From Leptospira interrogans (lineage in GTDB: Bacteria > Spirochaetota > Leptospiria > Leptospirales > Leptospiraceae), in NCBI RefSeq assembly GCF_900156205.1, contig NZ_FTNA01000015.1:19241-83240 (forward strand): a stretch of 64,000 nucleotides of DNA, in the 5' to 3' direction. The position numbers and the translations under genes were made by a program. Under the pieces are notes generated by a model that ran no database searches, was not told the origin of the DNA, and saw only the letters and a program-made list of their open reading frames with translations. How positions within the stretch are numbered: the first letter of the stretch is position 1; each line of letters begins with the position of its first letter. Positions 37,203-46,752 of this stretch are shown here, piece after piece.

Positions 37203-37302
37203 GAATAGTTGAAAAATTAATTCTCCATCGTTTCTATTTAATGGAAACGGTCGATTAAAGCAATTTTGTTAATTGAACTATGGAATTTTTCAACAACTCT
37301 AT
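37201..37302. repeat. Element A, copy 4
   Basis: TAGAATAGTTGAAAAATTAATTC to GGAATTTTTCAACAACTCTA. The internal dyad TTTCTATTTAATGGAAACGG is present. It lies 43 bp before the next gene's start. Confidence 0.8.
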
Positions 37303-37344
37303 TAGTAATAACCTTCTTATAAAACACTTGATAAGGGATTCAAC

Positions 37345-37707
37345 ATGTCGGAAAGTATATTAGAAATTTTGAAAGGAAAAAAATGTGATTCCTGTGGATT
37401 TCAAACTGTAGAAACTATCATTGCTTGCACACACTGCGGAAATTCTAAAATATCTGAAATCCAATTTTCTGGAAAGGGAAAAATTTACACTTACACAGTC
37501 GTTTACGTAGGTTTCGGACATTTATCTAAAAGAGTTCCCTATGTTTTAGCAGTTGTAGAGTTGGAAGAGGGAATCAAAACGATTGGAATTTTAGAAGGAG
37601 AAGTTTTTGGGATTCCGGTGACCGAATCCGTAAAAATTGATCTTCCAGTTCGATTTCAAAGAGATGAACCAGAGATCGGGTTTATATTTAACGTGAGTTT
37701 GGCGTAA
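37345..37707 (+). CDS. DUF35-type zinc-ribbon/OB-fold protein
   Basis: A 120-residue cytoplasmic protein. The N-terminal rubredoxin-like zinc ribbon has Cys14-x2-Cys17 (CDSC) and Cys28-x2-Cys31 (CTHC); the C-terminal OB-like part begins GKGKIYTYTVVYVGFGH. Such proteins usually act with thiolases or acyl-CoA-handling enzymes, but none is adjacent. The last five residues (NVSLA) and the stop codon are encoded by the left end of an F-family element (TTTAACGTGAGTTTGGCGTAA), so the native C-terminus was probably replaced. Confidence 0.8.
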   Translation: MSESILEILKGKKCDSCGFQTVETIIACTHCGNSKISEIQFSGKGKIYTYTVVYVGFGHLSKRVPYVLAVVELEEGIKTIGILEGEVFGIPVTESVKIDLPVRFQRDEPEIGFIFNVSLA

Positions 37708-37970
37708 GAAAATCTGGGTGTATCCGGCTGTCACACCACAAGCCGCCGGGATCTCCGCTCGGTCAATAAATTGCATGAAAGAAACATAATATACTATTTC
37801 GTCTTAAGTTCTAAACGCAACCCGTAAAACTTAGCGAATACTTCTCTAAAGGTCTGCATTCAGGAAGCGATGTATTGAGTTCAAGAAATGAGACGCTTTA
37901 ATTGAGAGAACGATGGCTTGAGTTTCCTAGAATCGATTCCTTTCATATTGTTTATAACGAACTCACGTAT
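37689..37970. repeat. F-family element, inverted copy
   Basis: Left end TAACGTGAGTTTGGCGTAA; right end ATAACGAACTCACGTAT, 282 bp. It contains CCGGCTGTCACACC and CATTCAGGAAGCGATGTAT, the reverse complements of modules at 19.1 and 25.5 kb. Its left end overlaps the 3' end of the zinc-ribbon gene. Confidence 0.75.
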
Positions 37971-37972
37971 TC

Positions 37973-38149
37973 TTATTACTCGGGCGTATAAATAGAATAC
38001 TTGGTTAGATTGTTTCAGAAATTTGAATGTTTGGGTTCTGCTCTAAAATGTCGTAAATCCCGAATTTGCATCATTTTTAAGTATCGCTATTTTTTTCGCA
38101 AATTCGGCTGTTAATAACTTGGTACTATCTTCATGCGTCCGAGTAGTAA
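37973..38149. mobile_element. Element B, copy 3
   Basis: Ends TTATTACTCGGGCGTAT (decayed) and TTCATGCGTCCGAGTAG, with TA after the right end. It starts three bases after an F-family element. Confidence 0.75.
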
Positions 38150-38355
38150 ATTTAAAATTCATTTATAGAGGTTTCTTGCAGTTATAAGTTTGATATAAGA
38201 AACCGAGTTTTTCATAAAAAATAAAATGTAGGAGCTCTTACCTTTAAAAGCAAAAGCTTTTACATTCTAAAGTTTTTAAACTAATCTATTTCCGAGTATA
38301 AAAAGAAATTATAACCTAACGATAGAAGTTCGGACGATTTTAAAATATGATTTTT

Positions 38356-39570
38356 TTAGTCACCATCCGAATTAGAAGGAAGAGCATTGGCGCCTAAGAT
38401 GCCGATGATTTCGGTAGCAAAGATGATTCTAAGTTCTCTAAACCTTGAATAAATTTCTGTATTGACAAAGCTAAGATTTGTAACGAGATCGGATTTTAGA
38501 GTTGCTGATGCGTCGATTCTTCCTTGAATGAGTGATTTTAAAGTGGAAATTTTAGTTTTTACACGAGCGTCTAACGCACTATTTTGAAACTGAACTAAAT
38601 AACTGAGAGATTTTGCTTCGCGATCTCCTGGATTACCAAAATAAACTAGTTCCAAACCTTCTAAAGAAGATAACAAATCTTGATACGCTGTATTACTGTA
38701 GACGGATTCCAGTTTCGTAGGATATTGAGTTGTTCCTGAAACCGTGAGGCCTGCTGGAACTCCTACTCGTACGTCTTGATTTGTATATTCTAATTGGACC
38801 AAACCGTTAATAAACGAATCGATCGCATCCTTGATACCACCGAAAGAACCTTGACCGGATGCTAATTCTTCCGCAAAATTTCCAGAAGAAGGACTCCAGG
38901 AATTTAAAAGTCTTTGCGCGTCCAGTTGAATTACGTTTGCAAGTGAAACTATATAAGCCCTTCTTCCAGCGTTTCCATTTGCAACGTTGATTGCGGCTAA
39001 CGTATGTACTCCATTCCCATCGTCGAAAATAAAATATTCTAAAGCGGCAAAACCTTTTCTTGTCAGAGGGTAAGAATCTACAGTACTTATGCTCGGATTG
39101 GTGGCCGCGGCTACGGTTAAATCGTTTGGTGTGGGACGACTATTCTCATTTAAAATATAACCATCCAATCTATGAAAATAATTAGAAGGAAAATAAGACC
39201 GGTTGATATAGAAAATTTCCGATTGTTTAAAAAGTTTTCTCGCGACCAGCCATTTGGATTGAAGATCTGAGAGAGTGTTATCGTTTTGATTGGCTTGATA
39301 GGCAGAGGCGCTCGTTTTTAATTCGTCCGTTGCAGATAGAAGACGTTTGAATTGAGGAATCGCGACTTGATTGGCGGTATAATTCAAAAATTCTCCTGTA
39401 CTTGCATTTGCAAATAATGCGACTAGTAAAATTTCGGTTCCTGTAATTTTCCCCAAGTCTTGACATCGTATGCCCGGTAATAAGACGGCAAGACTCAGAA
39501 AAAAAACTGTAATCCTTTTGAGGAACCAGGCCTTTCTAAAAGACATATTCGTAAATTCTAAAATTCTCAT
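38356..39570 (-). CDS. Imelysin-family lipoprotein lacking the motif histidine
   Basis: A 404-residue lipoprotein with signal ...VFFLSLAVLLPGIRC (Cys36), or a shorter one from the ATG at 39546. Two imelysin-type helical repeats are recognisable, with KWLVARKLFKQSE and YPLTRKGFAALEYFIFDDG. The canonical GxHxxE motif reads G173-F-A-A-L-E178, so the His is Ala. This corresponds to the 'GxxALE' subclass of imelysins and differs from its neighbour LruB. It probably binds iron or haem at the outer membrane or periplasm rather than acting as a peptidase. Its ATG overlaps the stop of the di-haem gene (ATGA). Confidence 0.82.
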   Translation of the reverse strand: MRILEFTNMSFRKAWFLKRITVFFLSLAVLLPGIRCQDLGKITGTEILLVALFANASTGEFLNYTANQVAIPQFKRLLSATDELKTSASAYQANQNDNTLSDLQSKWLVARKLFKQSEIFYINRSYFPSNYFHRLDGYILNENSRPTPNDLTVAAATNPSISTVDSYPLTRKGFAALEYFIFDDGNGVHTLAAINVANGNAGRRAYIVSLANVIQLDAQRLLNSWSPSSGNFAEELASGQGSFGGIKDAIDSFINGLVQLEYTNQDVRVGVPAGLTVSGTTQYPTKLESVYSNTAYQDLLSSLEGLELVYFGNPGDREAKSLSYLVQFQNSALDARVKTKISTLKSLIQGRIDASATLKSDLVTNLSFVNTEIYSRFRELRIIFATEIIGILGANALPSNSDGD

Positions 39571-41078
39571 AAAGATTCCAGAAATAAAATCAACTTATCT
39601 CTATCGTCTTTTGGAAGGTTTACGAACTTATTTCTGGACGTCAAAGCCTCACCTCCGTGCCAAAGAATCGCTTCTTTATGGCCTCTCGCGCGTCCGTCGT
39701 GAAGAAGATGATTGTGGCCGTTGACCTTTTGTATAAGGCCCGTTCCCCAGAGAGGAGGAGTTCTCCATTCTGTTCCCGAAGCTTCAAAATCTTCTCTATT
39801 GTCTGCAAGATCGGGTCCCATGTCGTGTAATAAAAGATCCGTATACGGTTTGATATGTTGAAACGAAATTTCAGGAAACCCTTCCGAATATCCGGTAAAG
39901 ATATGAGGTTTGTGACAAGCGTTACAACCGATTTGGGAAAAAATTTCTTTCCCTCTAACTACGTCTGGTTGAGTCCAGTTTCTTCTACCTGGAACTCCTA
40001 AGAGTTTGGTGTAAAAGGTTACTAACTCTGCGGTTCTATTGGAAATTTCAGTTCCTTCTGGATTTCCATTATTACCGGCGGGAGCGGCAAAACAGGCGGC
40101 TTGTGCACCGACACAGTTTTGATTAGGAAACAGAGGACTTGTAATTCCTATATCTCCTAAAAATGCACCTTGGTTTTGTTGGAATAAAGTGGGTTCGTTT
40201 GCCTTCCAACCAAATCTACCTAAAACTTTCTTTTGTAATTTTGCATCCCAAACTAGATTCGGTTTTCCTGATATTCCATCTCCGTCTGAATCGTTTTCAT
40301 CAGCAAAAGAAAGGATCGTAGATTCCGGAATCGCTTCTAAAAGTCCGAGTCCCGGAATCATGGGAGACGTTCGAGGAGATTGATGTACAAGCGCGGGCGC
40401 TCCGAAATTCCAATTTGAAATTGTGAATGTAGGTCTTCTCAGAGAATAGGTTTCTCCATCTGGAAAACTTCCAGGTTCTTCCGCAAAGTTTACGGTAGTA
40501 GTCGCCTCAGCTTGAACTCCCGGGATTCCTCGGTTATTGATCTGAAGTCCGTAATTGTCGAGTCCAACCGGACCACCCGTAGTCGGGTCTTTTCCATCTT
40601 TGCTGACTCGAATCAACATGGTAGAAAAAACGTTACTTCCATCCGGTGGGGGAGTTCCTCTCCCGTCTTTTACGTGACAACCGTTACAGGCGGTACTGTT
40701 AAAAACCGGCCCCAGTCCGTCGGAAGCGGAATTACCTCCTTGAACCCAGGTACGATTGAAAAATGAATTTCCGCCTTGAAATTCTATGTTTCCACCTTCT
40801 CTCAAATTTGAGGCGGCGAGGTCGAAAGCATTTACCGTGGTATCAAAGGTAGTAGTGTAACCTCCGGAGTATTGTTCTCCCGGATCCATATAGGCGAGTA
40901 GTAACAACAGGATCGCCAGTTCTTGGTTGTTGTTTTTTTTATGGTCAAAAATTTTGAGGTTACACTGAGTCAATAAACAGAATAGGATTCCGATTAGAAA
41001 TCCTATTTGAATTTTAGAATATACTGAAATTTTGCGGGGAATCAATATTCCCCGCGTTGAAGATCTTTTAATTTTCAT
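39567..41078 (-). CDS. DUF1111-type di-haem 'thiol oxidoreductase' lipoprotein
   Basis: A 503-residue lipoprotein with signal ...GFLIGILFCLLTQC (Cys39). Two c-type haem sites: C131-C134-H135 (CNGCHVKDGRGTPP) and C385-C388-H389 (CNACHKPH). Other family landmarks include LHDGRARGHKEAILWHGGEA near the C-terminus, as in MauG/DUF1111 proteins that sit next to imelysins. The probable role is redox chemistry linked to iron acquisition. Spacing: 31 bp after lruB, and the stop overlaps the following imelysin gene, so the three are likely one operon. Confidence 0.88.
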   Translation of the reverse strand: MKIKRSSTRGILIPRKISVYSKIQIGFLIGILFCLLTQCNLKIFDHKKNNNQELAILLLLLAYMDPGEQYSGGYTTTFDTTVNAFDLAASNLREGGNIEFQGGNSFFNRTWVQGGNSASDGLGPVFNSTACNGCHVKDGRGTPPPDGSNVFSTMLIRVSKDGKDPTTGGPVGLDNYGLQINNRGIPGVQAEATTTVNFAEEPGSFPDGETYSLRRPTFTISNWNFGAPALVHQSPRTSPMIPGLGLLEAIPESTILSFADENDSDGDGISGKPNLVWDAKLQKKVLGRFGWKANEPTLFQQNQGAFLGDIGITSPLFPNQNCVGAQAACFAAPAGNNGNPEGTEISNRTAELVTFYTKLLGVPGRRNWTQPDVVRGKEIFSQIGCNACHKPHIFTGYSEGFPEISFQHIKPYTDLLLHDMGPDLADNREDFEASGTEWRTPPLWGTGLIQKVNGHNHLLHDGRARGHKEAILWHGGEALTSRNKFVNLPKDDRDKLILFLESL

Positions 41079-41109
41079 TTTTTCTCATATTCATATTTTA
41101 TTTTTTAAC

Positions 41110-42432
41110 TTAAATTGAAAAGTCCGTGATAGAAATTCCTATAGTTTTTGCGGCATCGGTGATCGTCTTTTTCATTTTGTCTCCAATAAACTTTTGCACG
41201 TCAAAAAGGATTTGATATTCGTTATCCGTGTTTCTGATAATTTGATCGTATCTTCCGGTCAAAGAACCTGGTTTACAAGAGGTAGTATAATTTGGATCTG
41301 CGGTTTGTTCCGAAAGATTGATACAGAATGTGTCTCTGGCTGCAGTCGCTTGAAAACCGATTCCAGGAACGTTAAAAGTACCAAAAAGATTTTTTAAACC
41401 CGGACCCGTGGAAGTTACGGTTCCTTTTTTCAATTCGTAAGATCCGTTCCAAATGTTCAACACACTTTGTGCGTTGTAATAGAAGTCAGCTTTTGTAGTA
41501 TCGCTAAAACAAGAATGTTCTTCTTCTTGTTGTCCACCAAAAGTTCCGGTAAGTCTTTCTCCTCCCCATTCGCCAGCGATGAATTTACCAAGTCCTTGAA
41601 AGATATAAGTGACCGCTGCGTCAGGATTGGATTTAAGTCCATCCGAATATCTGGCACCGTCTTCAAATTGATCTCGAATCAATTTTAGCTGAAGAACCAG
41701 TCCGTCCGTAACTGCTTTCATATAAGTTCTTCTTCTGCCTCCAACTGTTCCTGGAGAAGCTCCTGTAAGATCAGCTATATTACGTTGTCCTGAAATTTGA
41801 TTGATTCCTCCGTTAAATAGATCCTGACCCCAGAGTATATATTCGATGGCGTGCCAACCGACTGTAAGCGCTGTCTCATCGTCTTGATCAACTGCGTTAT
41901 TTGCACCTGCATCTCCGTTTGCAGCTAAGATGGCTGCGTAGGTTGGTTGTTGTGCAGCATTGTTATTAATATAATTATCAATCGCACTTTCGTCTAACGG
42001 CCATCCGTTGATCAGTCCTTCGCATTCTTCGTCTCCGGAACCATCCGCATTACTTCCGCAACCTAAAATGTCTACGTTGTCTATCGGTCCAGATGAAAAA
42101 CGAAATGCTTCCGTAGTTAAATAAGAAGCTCTTGCTACTACGTATAAATTTTTAAGATTGATATGATCCGCTGCGGTCGGGTTGTTATTGGCGGCAAAGG
42201 CTGTAACTGCGGTCTGAAAAGCGACTGCGTCTTTATAACTCTGATCGTAGGATTCGTAGCCGAGTTGAAGATAACGATCTACGACTTGAGCTCTTGTCGC
42301 AGTGGGTTGGAATAAAGTCATCAATAAGGCTAAACGTTCTGAGTCGTTGTTTGCTTCTGATTTACAATTTGAGAAAAGAAACGATACAACGATCCAAAGT
42401 AGAAGATAGTGTGTGATTTTTTTTAGATTCAT
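41110..42432 (-). CDS. lruB: LruB-like imelysin lipoprotein
   Basis: A 440-residue lipoprotein (signal YLLLWIVVSFLFSNC, Cys23) with a canonical imelysin motif VGWHAIEYILWG: G192-x-H194-x-x-E197. It matches what I recall of the L. interrogans uveitis-associated antigen LruB in architecture and in its place next to a TonB receptor. The internal segment CGSNADGSGDEECEG is Asp/Glu- and Cys-rich and could bind metal. Imelysins of this group are thought to take part in iron uptake. First gene of the three-gene operon; a Fur-like palindrome lies 86-110 bp upstream. Confidence 0.85.
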   Translation of the reverse strand: MNLKKITHYLLLWIVVSFLFSNCKSEANNDSERLALLMTLFQPTATRAQVVDRYLQLGYESYDQSYKDAVAFQTAVTAFAANNNPTAADHINLKNLYVVARASYLTTEAFRFSSGPIDNVDILGCGSNADGSGDEECEGLINGWPLDESAIDNYINNNAAQQPTYAAILAANGDAGANNAVDQDDETALTVGWHAIEYILWGQDLFNGGINQISGQRNIADLTGASPGTVGGRRRTYMKAVTDGLVLQLKLIRDQFEDGARYSDGLKSNPDAAVTYIFQGLGKFIAGEWGGERLTGTFGGQQEEEHSCFSDTTKADFYYNAQSVLNIWNGSYELKKGTVTSTGPGLKNLFGTFNVPGIGFQATAARDTFCINLSEQTADPNYTTSCKPGSLTGRYDQIIRNTDNEYQILFDVQKFIGDKMKKTITDAAKTIGISITDFSI

Positions 42433-42475
42433 TCAAATTTCCTGAAAGTTTTCAAAAAAGATCCCGGAAGAGGGC

Positions 42476-42542
<67 letters not shown>

Positions 42543-42862
42543 AGATTTCCTGTCAACTCAAAATAATTCATCAGGGTGGATTTGTGGGAACTCATACAAA
42601 AATTTTTCCAATCAAAGTGAGTTGTTACAGATGTCACAAAAAATTTTTGCACCAAATCGTTGTTTTGCGGTTATCCTCAAATTTAAAATTCATTTTTGTA
42701 GAGGTTCTCTGGAACAAAAGTAAAAAACTCTTCTCAAAAACGTTTACAATAAAATTACGTTTTAAATCATCAAAAATACGCATAACGTGTGCCTAAAACA
42801 ATTCACAAAACTAAAAGTTTGATTTTCTAAATTTTAAAAGACGGAATCTATTAAAACAAAGA

Positions 42863-45328
42863 TTAAAGTTCAAACGTGGCACCTACGTTGATTTGGCGGA
42901 ATGGACCGACTTGAATTCCTTCCGGAAGACGACCTGAAATGTAACGAACGTCCGCCAAGTTTTTACCTGTTATAAAAAGGCTCCAACGTTTGATAGGATC
43001 CTTGTATCCTAAGGAACAATTGATCAGTTCGTATGCGGGGATTACGCCGGTTTCGCCGGAACTATTAGAAGTAATATTCAAATATTGTAATACTTTTTTA
43101 CCAAGAGGATCGGTGATGGAATCTGCCCAATAAACGGTTCTGGTATTTGAGTCGTCATGATACTGGGAGGAAAAATATTGATATTCTACTCTTGCATAAA
43201 AACCTTTTGGATGAATAAAACCAATTGCTAAAGTTGCAGTGTCTTTAGAGACATACGGAACGTAATTTCCGTTTTTATCTTTTTGAGTAACTACAAAATC
43301 GAGAAGAGATTGATCCGCTGTAATTTTAGAAGTGTCTATGGAATACTGGTTCATTCTCGCGTCTGCTCTTGTGTAAATCAGATCGATTGGAAGTTTAAAA
43401 GAAGAGTCGAACAATTGGGCCGGATCGAAAGTAACGTTAGTTTCCACACCTCTACTGTAAGTTCTGCCACCGTTTTTAGCTGAAGAAGCGGAATCGTTAC
43501 CGGAAGTAGAAGAAGTGATGATGATCTGATTGATATAGTTTAGGTTAAAGTAAGTAATCTGAGCATTTAAGTATTTTGTAATATCTCCTCTAAAACCGGT
43601 TTCGTAATTATAGGAATATTCCGGGTCGATTCGATTTACGATTCCTGAATTATTCAATGCGTCTTGGTATCTAGGTGGAGAAAAACCTTTGTGAGCTCCT
43701 GCAAACCAAGTCAAATCTTTGAACCAGTTTGCGTTTTTACGAATATCGTATGTAAGACCAAGTCCTGGAATTACTACGTGATAGGTATGTTTACTTCCTT
43801 TGTCCACTTCTTGAGAAGGAGAGTTTGGATCTGGTTGATTGGTCACTGGGTCAATGGTTTGTTGACGGAGGATCGTTCTATTTTGTGTAAACATTTCGTA
43901 ACGAATTCCTGGAATTACGGAAAACCTATTCTGGAATTGAAAACTGTTCTGAGCAAAACCTGCAAGTGACTTGGTATTATTGACTTCGTGATCTCTTACG
44001 TTTCCTGATTTTGCAAGAGAATATTCAGAGGAAGCAACTCCGGTAGGTGGATTGTTAAAACCGTTACCAAAGATCGCATAATCGGGAGTAGGTGGCCCGT
44101 CCAGATATTTGATGTCTGCGGTTTCGTAGTGATAACGAAGTCCAGCATCTAGTTGGTTTTTAATTCCTAAAAATTGATAGTCTTGTTGATAGCGAGATTC
44201 CGCTCCTACAAAACGATAAGAACGATTTCTATGACCCACACTATCTAACATATAAACCGTATCACCTGGACGATTTACAAAAGGTTCTGTATCGTACGAT
44301 TTAATTACGTTAGACGGAATTGTATTAAAGTTGGAACCTGTGTTTCTAAGGTAATTTTGTCTTGCCCAATTTCTTTCTGTATAAGCGGAGTAAACTTTGG
44401 TTACGAGTTTAGAATGATCTGTAAGTTTCCATTCGTGACCTATATCACCCGAGTATCTTTCTAATTTTCGGTTATCCTGTTCCGCAAAATTAGAAGAAGA
44501 ATGGTTCCAAAATTGAGCCGTGGTAAGACCTAAATAAGTCATATTTGCGTCTTGTGCGGTTGCAAGAAATTTAGAAGTAAGAGTATGTTTGTCGTTTAAA
44601 TCGGTGACGGACTTAAATGAAAATTCGTGAATTCGAAAACTTTGATGTTCTCTAAATCCATCTCCTTGTTTTCTAAGAATTGAAATGTCGATTCCTGTAT
44701 TTCCGAAAGTTCCGCCGTAAGAAACTTGAGAAGAAAAAAAACCGTAAGATCCTCCTTGAACGGAAACGGAAAGCATAGGATCTTTGGGTGGACGTTTTGT
44801 GATGAAGTTTACTACTCCTCCGATTGTAGAAGGCCCAAAAAGAATTGCCCCTGAACCTTTGACTACTTCTATTCTCTCCATACGATCTATGTTAGGTGTG
44901 TAGTATTGTTCTGGTGCGGAGTAGGGGTTCAGAGAAGTGAAAACTCCATCTTCTAAAATGAGTACTTTTCTTCCGAGGTCGTTATTTACTCCTCTAAATC
45001 CAAGGTTTAAAATTAAACCAGTATCTTGGTAACGGATTGAGGCGCCTGGAATTCTTCTTAAAACCTCCATTGAGTCTACAGGTTTGGTCTGTTCCAAAAA
45101 TTCCTTTTCAATGACTGTGGCAGACCCAGGAATTCTTTTAAGGTCTGTTTTTCGTTTTCCTATTACTGAAATGGTTCCTTGATTCCATTTTTCTTTTTCG
45201 GTTTCTTCTCCGTTGGAAGAAGTTTCAGAAAGGATTGGTTTGTTTGTTTCTTCTGATTGTGCTGGAACTTCCCAAGAAAAAAGAAGAAATAGAAAAATAC
45301 AAAGAGGCAAAGCGGATCTATGTTTCAT
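42863..45328 (-). CDS. TonB-dependent outer-membrane receptor
   Basis: An 821-residue receptor with a signal peptide (residues 1-24, cleaved after VPA), a plug domain (~55-180: KRIPGSATVIEKEFLEQ, LNLGFRGVNNDLGRKVLILEDGV, IEVVKGSGAILFGPSTIGGVVNFIT) and a ~600-residue 22-strand barrel ending in an aromatic strand, NVGATFEL. It resembles FecA-like receptors for ferric citrate or other siderophores. The TTG at 45340 is in frame, but the ATG at 45328 is more likely. Divergent neighbours are absent. The Fur-like box lies 16 bp upstream, and the lruB operon follows ~430 bp downstream. Confidence 0.92.
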   Translation of the reverse strand: MKHRSALPLCIFLFLLFSWEVPAQSEETNKPILSETSSNGEETEKEKWNQGTISVIGKRKTDLKRIPGSATVIEKEFLEQTKPVDSMEVLRRIPGASIRYQDTGLILNLGFRGVNNDLGRKVLILEDGVFTSLNPYSAPEQYYTPNIDRMERIEVVKGSGAILFGPSTIGGVVNFITKRPPKDPMLSVSVQGGSYGFFSSQVSYGGTFGNTGIDISILRKQGDGFREHQSFRIHEFSFKSVTDLNDKHTLTSKFLATAQDANMTYLGLTTAQFWNHSSSNFAEQDNRKLERYSGDIGHEWKLTDHSKLVTKVYSAYTERNWARQNYLRNTGSNFNTIPSNVIKSYDTEPFVNRPGDTVYMLDSVGHRNRSYRFVGAESRYQQDYQFLGIKNQLDAGLRYHYETADIKYLDGPPTPDYAIFGNGFNNPPTGVASSEYSLAKSGNVRDHEVNNTKSLAGFAQNSFQFQNRFSVIPGIRYEMFTQNRTILRQQTIDPVTNQPDPNSPSQEVDKGSKHTYHVVIPGLGLTYDIRKNANWFKDLTWFAGAHKGFSPPRYQDALNNSGIVNRIDPEYSYNYETGFRGDITKYLNAQITYFNLNYINQIIITSSTSGNDSASSAKNGGRTYSRGVETNVTFDPAQLFDSSFKLPIDLIYTRADARMNQYSIDTSKITADQSLLDFVVTQKDKNGNYVPYVSKDTATLAIGFIHPKGFYARVEYQYFSSQYHDDSNTRTVYWADSITDPLGKKVLQYLNITSNSSGETGVIPAYELINCSLGYKDPIKRWSLFITGKNLADVRYISGRLPEGIQVGPFRQINVGATFEL

Positions 45329-45343
45329 TTTGAGTTTCAATTT

Positions 45344-45358
45344 TGAAAATGATTCTCA
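45344..45358 (-). promoter_or_regulatory. Fur-like box upstream of the TonB receptor gene
   Basis: TGAAAAT-G-ATTCTCA is a 7-1-7 inverted repeat with 6 of 7 arm positions paired, close to the general Fur pattern (TGATAAT-n-ATTATCA). It sits 16 bp upstream of the receptor ATG, in the expected promoter or leader position, so iron-dependent repression is likely. Confidence 0.6.
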
Positions 45359-45529
45359 ATATTTGTTGGTGGTCTTTAGAGTCAAGGGAGAATGATTTGA
45401 AATTGTTTCTTTTTGAGAGAAAAATTCTAAAAAATCAGATTTAGAGAATGAAAGGAAAGTTTTTCTGTTATATAGACCGAATAAGATTGGTTTGTGAAAG
45501 TTCGTTTTTCTCCAAAGTAAAATTAGATG

Positions 45530-46015
45530 TGGGAACTACCACGATTTATAAAATAAAAATCTATATCAATTGAAACTGTCGTATTCAATTGCGGGAACTC
45601 ACGCAAACTTAGGTTTGTCTATAAAATGATGTGGGAACTACAGCAAATCAAGATTTTACGAACAAATTCTAAAATTGTAGGAACTCTTATCTTTAGAAAA
45701 TTTTTCTCAACCAGAACTCACGTTAAACATTAAAATGGAATTTAAATTTTGATGATGGCCGCAAAACAGCTGTTTTGTGCAAAAAATCTGATTGGACAAT
45801 GATTCTTTTTATATTTCATAGTAGTTCCCACAATTTTCAAAGTTTAACTAGTAAATCTACAATTTGCGAGAGTTCCCATAGATTTAGTCGTATAATAAAT
45901 TTTTAAATATTCACTTTTTATGATTTGAGTTGGGGAGTTTCCTATTTATTTTTTTATGGAAAAATCAGGTTTTTATAAAACGAATCGAATTTTTTATACT
46001 AAACTCACTTTATTT
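45530..46015. repeat. Composite G-family block without element B
   Basis: Nearly the same as 36190-36790, but reads TGTCGTATTCAATTGCGGG without interruption where the other copy holds element B. It thus serves as an empty-site reference. It contains TTTTACGAACAAATTC and GATGATGGCCGCAAAACAGC. Confidence 0.75.
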
Positions 46016-46232
46016 TTAGTTTTTCAAGACTGAAAAGAGTGGTGATGACATGCCCCCGATTTTTAGAATCTAACTGTAAAATATAAATTCGCAGAAGGAG
46101 TTCCCACACGATTGTGTCTAACTGTAAAATTTAAATCTTAATTGGGAAAAAATTTATTTTTAAAATATAGGAACATTTAATGTCGATTAGGTGTAAAAAT
46201 TTTGTTTCTTAAGGGTTGTTTTTTATTGTACC

Positions 46233-46500
46233 TACTCAAAACCAGATAACACAGTGCTCAGTATTTTGTACTAAAACAAGACTTTGCAGTAAAATTTACG
46301 GTACTTACTACTCGGACGCATGAAAATAGTACCAAATTATTAACGGCCTAATTTACGAAAAACTAGGGGTACTTAAGAAATACCGCAAATTCGGGATTTA
46401 CGGCATTTTAAAGCAAGATCAAAATATTCAAATTTTTGAAACAATCTAATACAAGTATTCTATTCATGCGTCCGAGTAGTAATTTTATAAAGATCAGTAA
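46233..46500. repeat. Element C split by element B
   Basis: C sequence 46233-46304 (TACTCAAAACCAGATAAC to ACGGTACT) continues after element B at 46483-46500 (TTTTATAAAGATCAGTAA). Removing B and one TA restores an ordinary C copy. Confidence 0.8.
46305..46482. mobile_element. Element B, copy 4 (inside element C)
   Basis: A 178-bp copy with perfect 17-bp terminal repeats, CTACTCGGACGCATGAA and TTCATGCGTCCGAGTAG, each flanked by TA. It is the best-preserved B copy in the window. Confidence 0.88.
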
Positions 46501-46752
46501 TAGGACCAATTCAGATAAGATTTTTAACAACTAAATATTCTAAATCGCATAAAATGATCGTAAATAGGTTTCAAACCGAAAATTCGGTCCTTAAAATTTC
46601 AAATTCAAAATTTTTTATTCTCAATCTAAAAACTTAATCAAAACAAAAACATACAAGTGTTATAATTTAATAATTTTAAATATTCTAGAATTGTGTTGTA
46701 ACTGGGTAAAAACGGAACCAACCCAATTCTGAAAATATAGGAGGAATATCAA

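Noticed and set aside
43664..43969. 101-codon frame opposite the TonB receptor gene
   Set aside because: Antisense shadow of a confident gene, with no supporting start signal.
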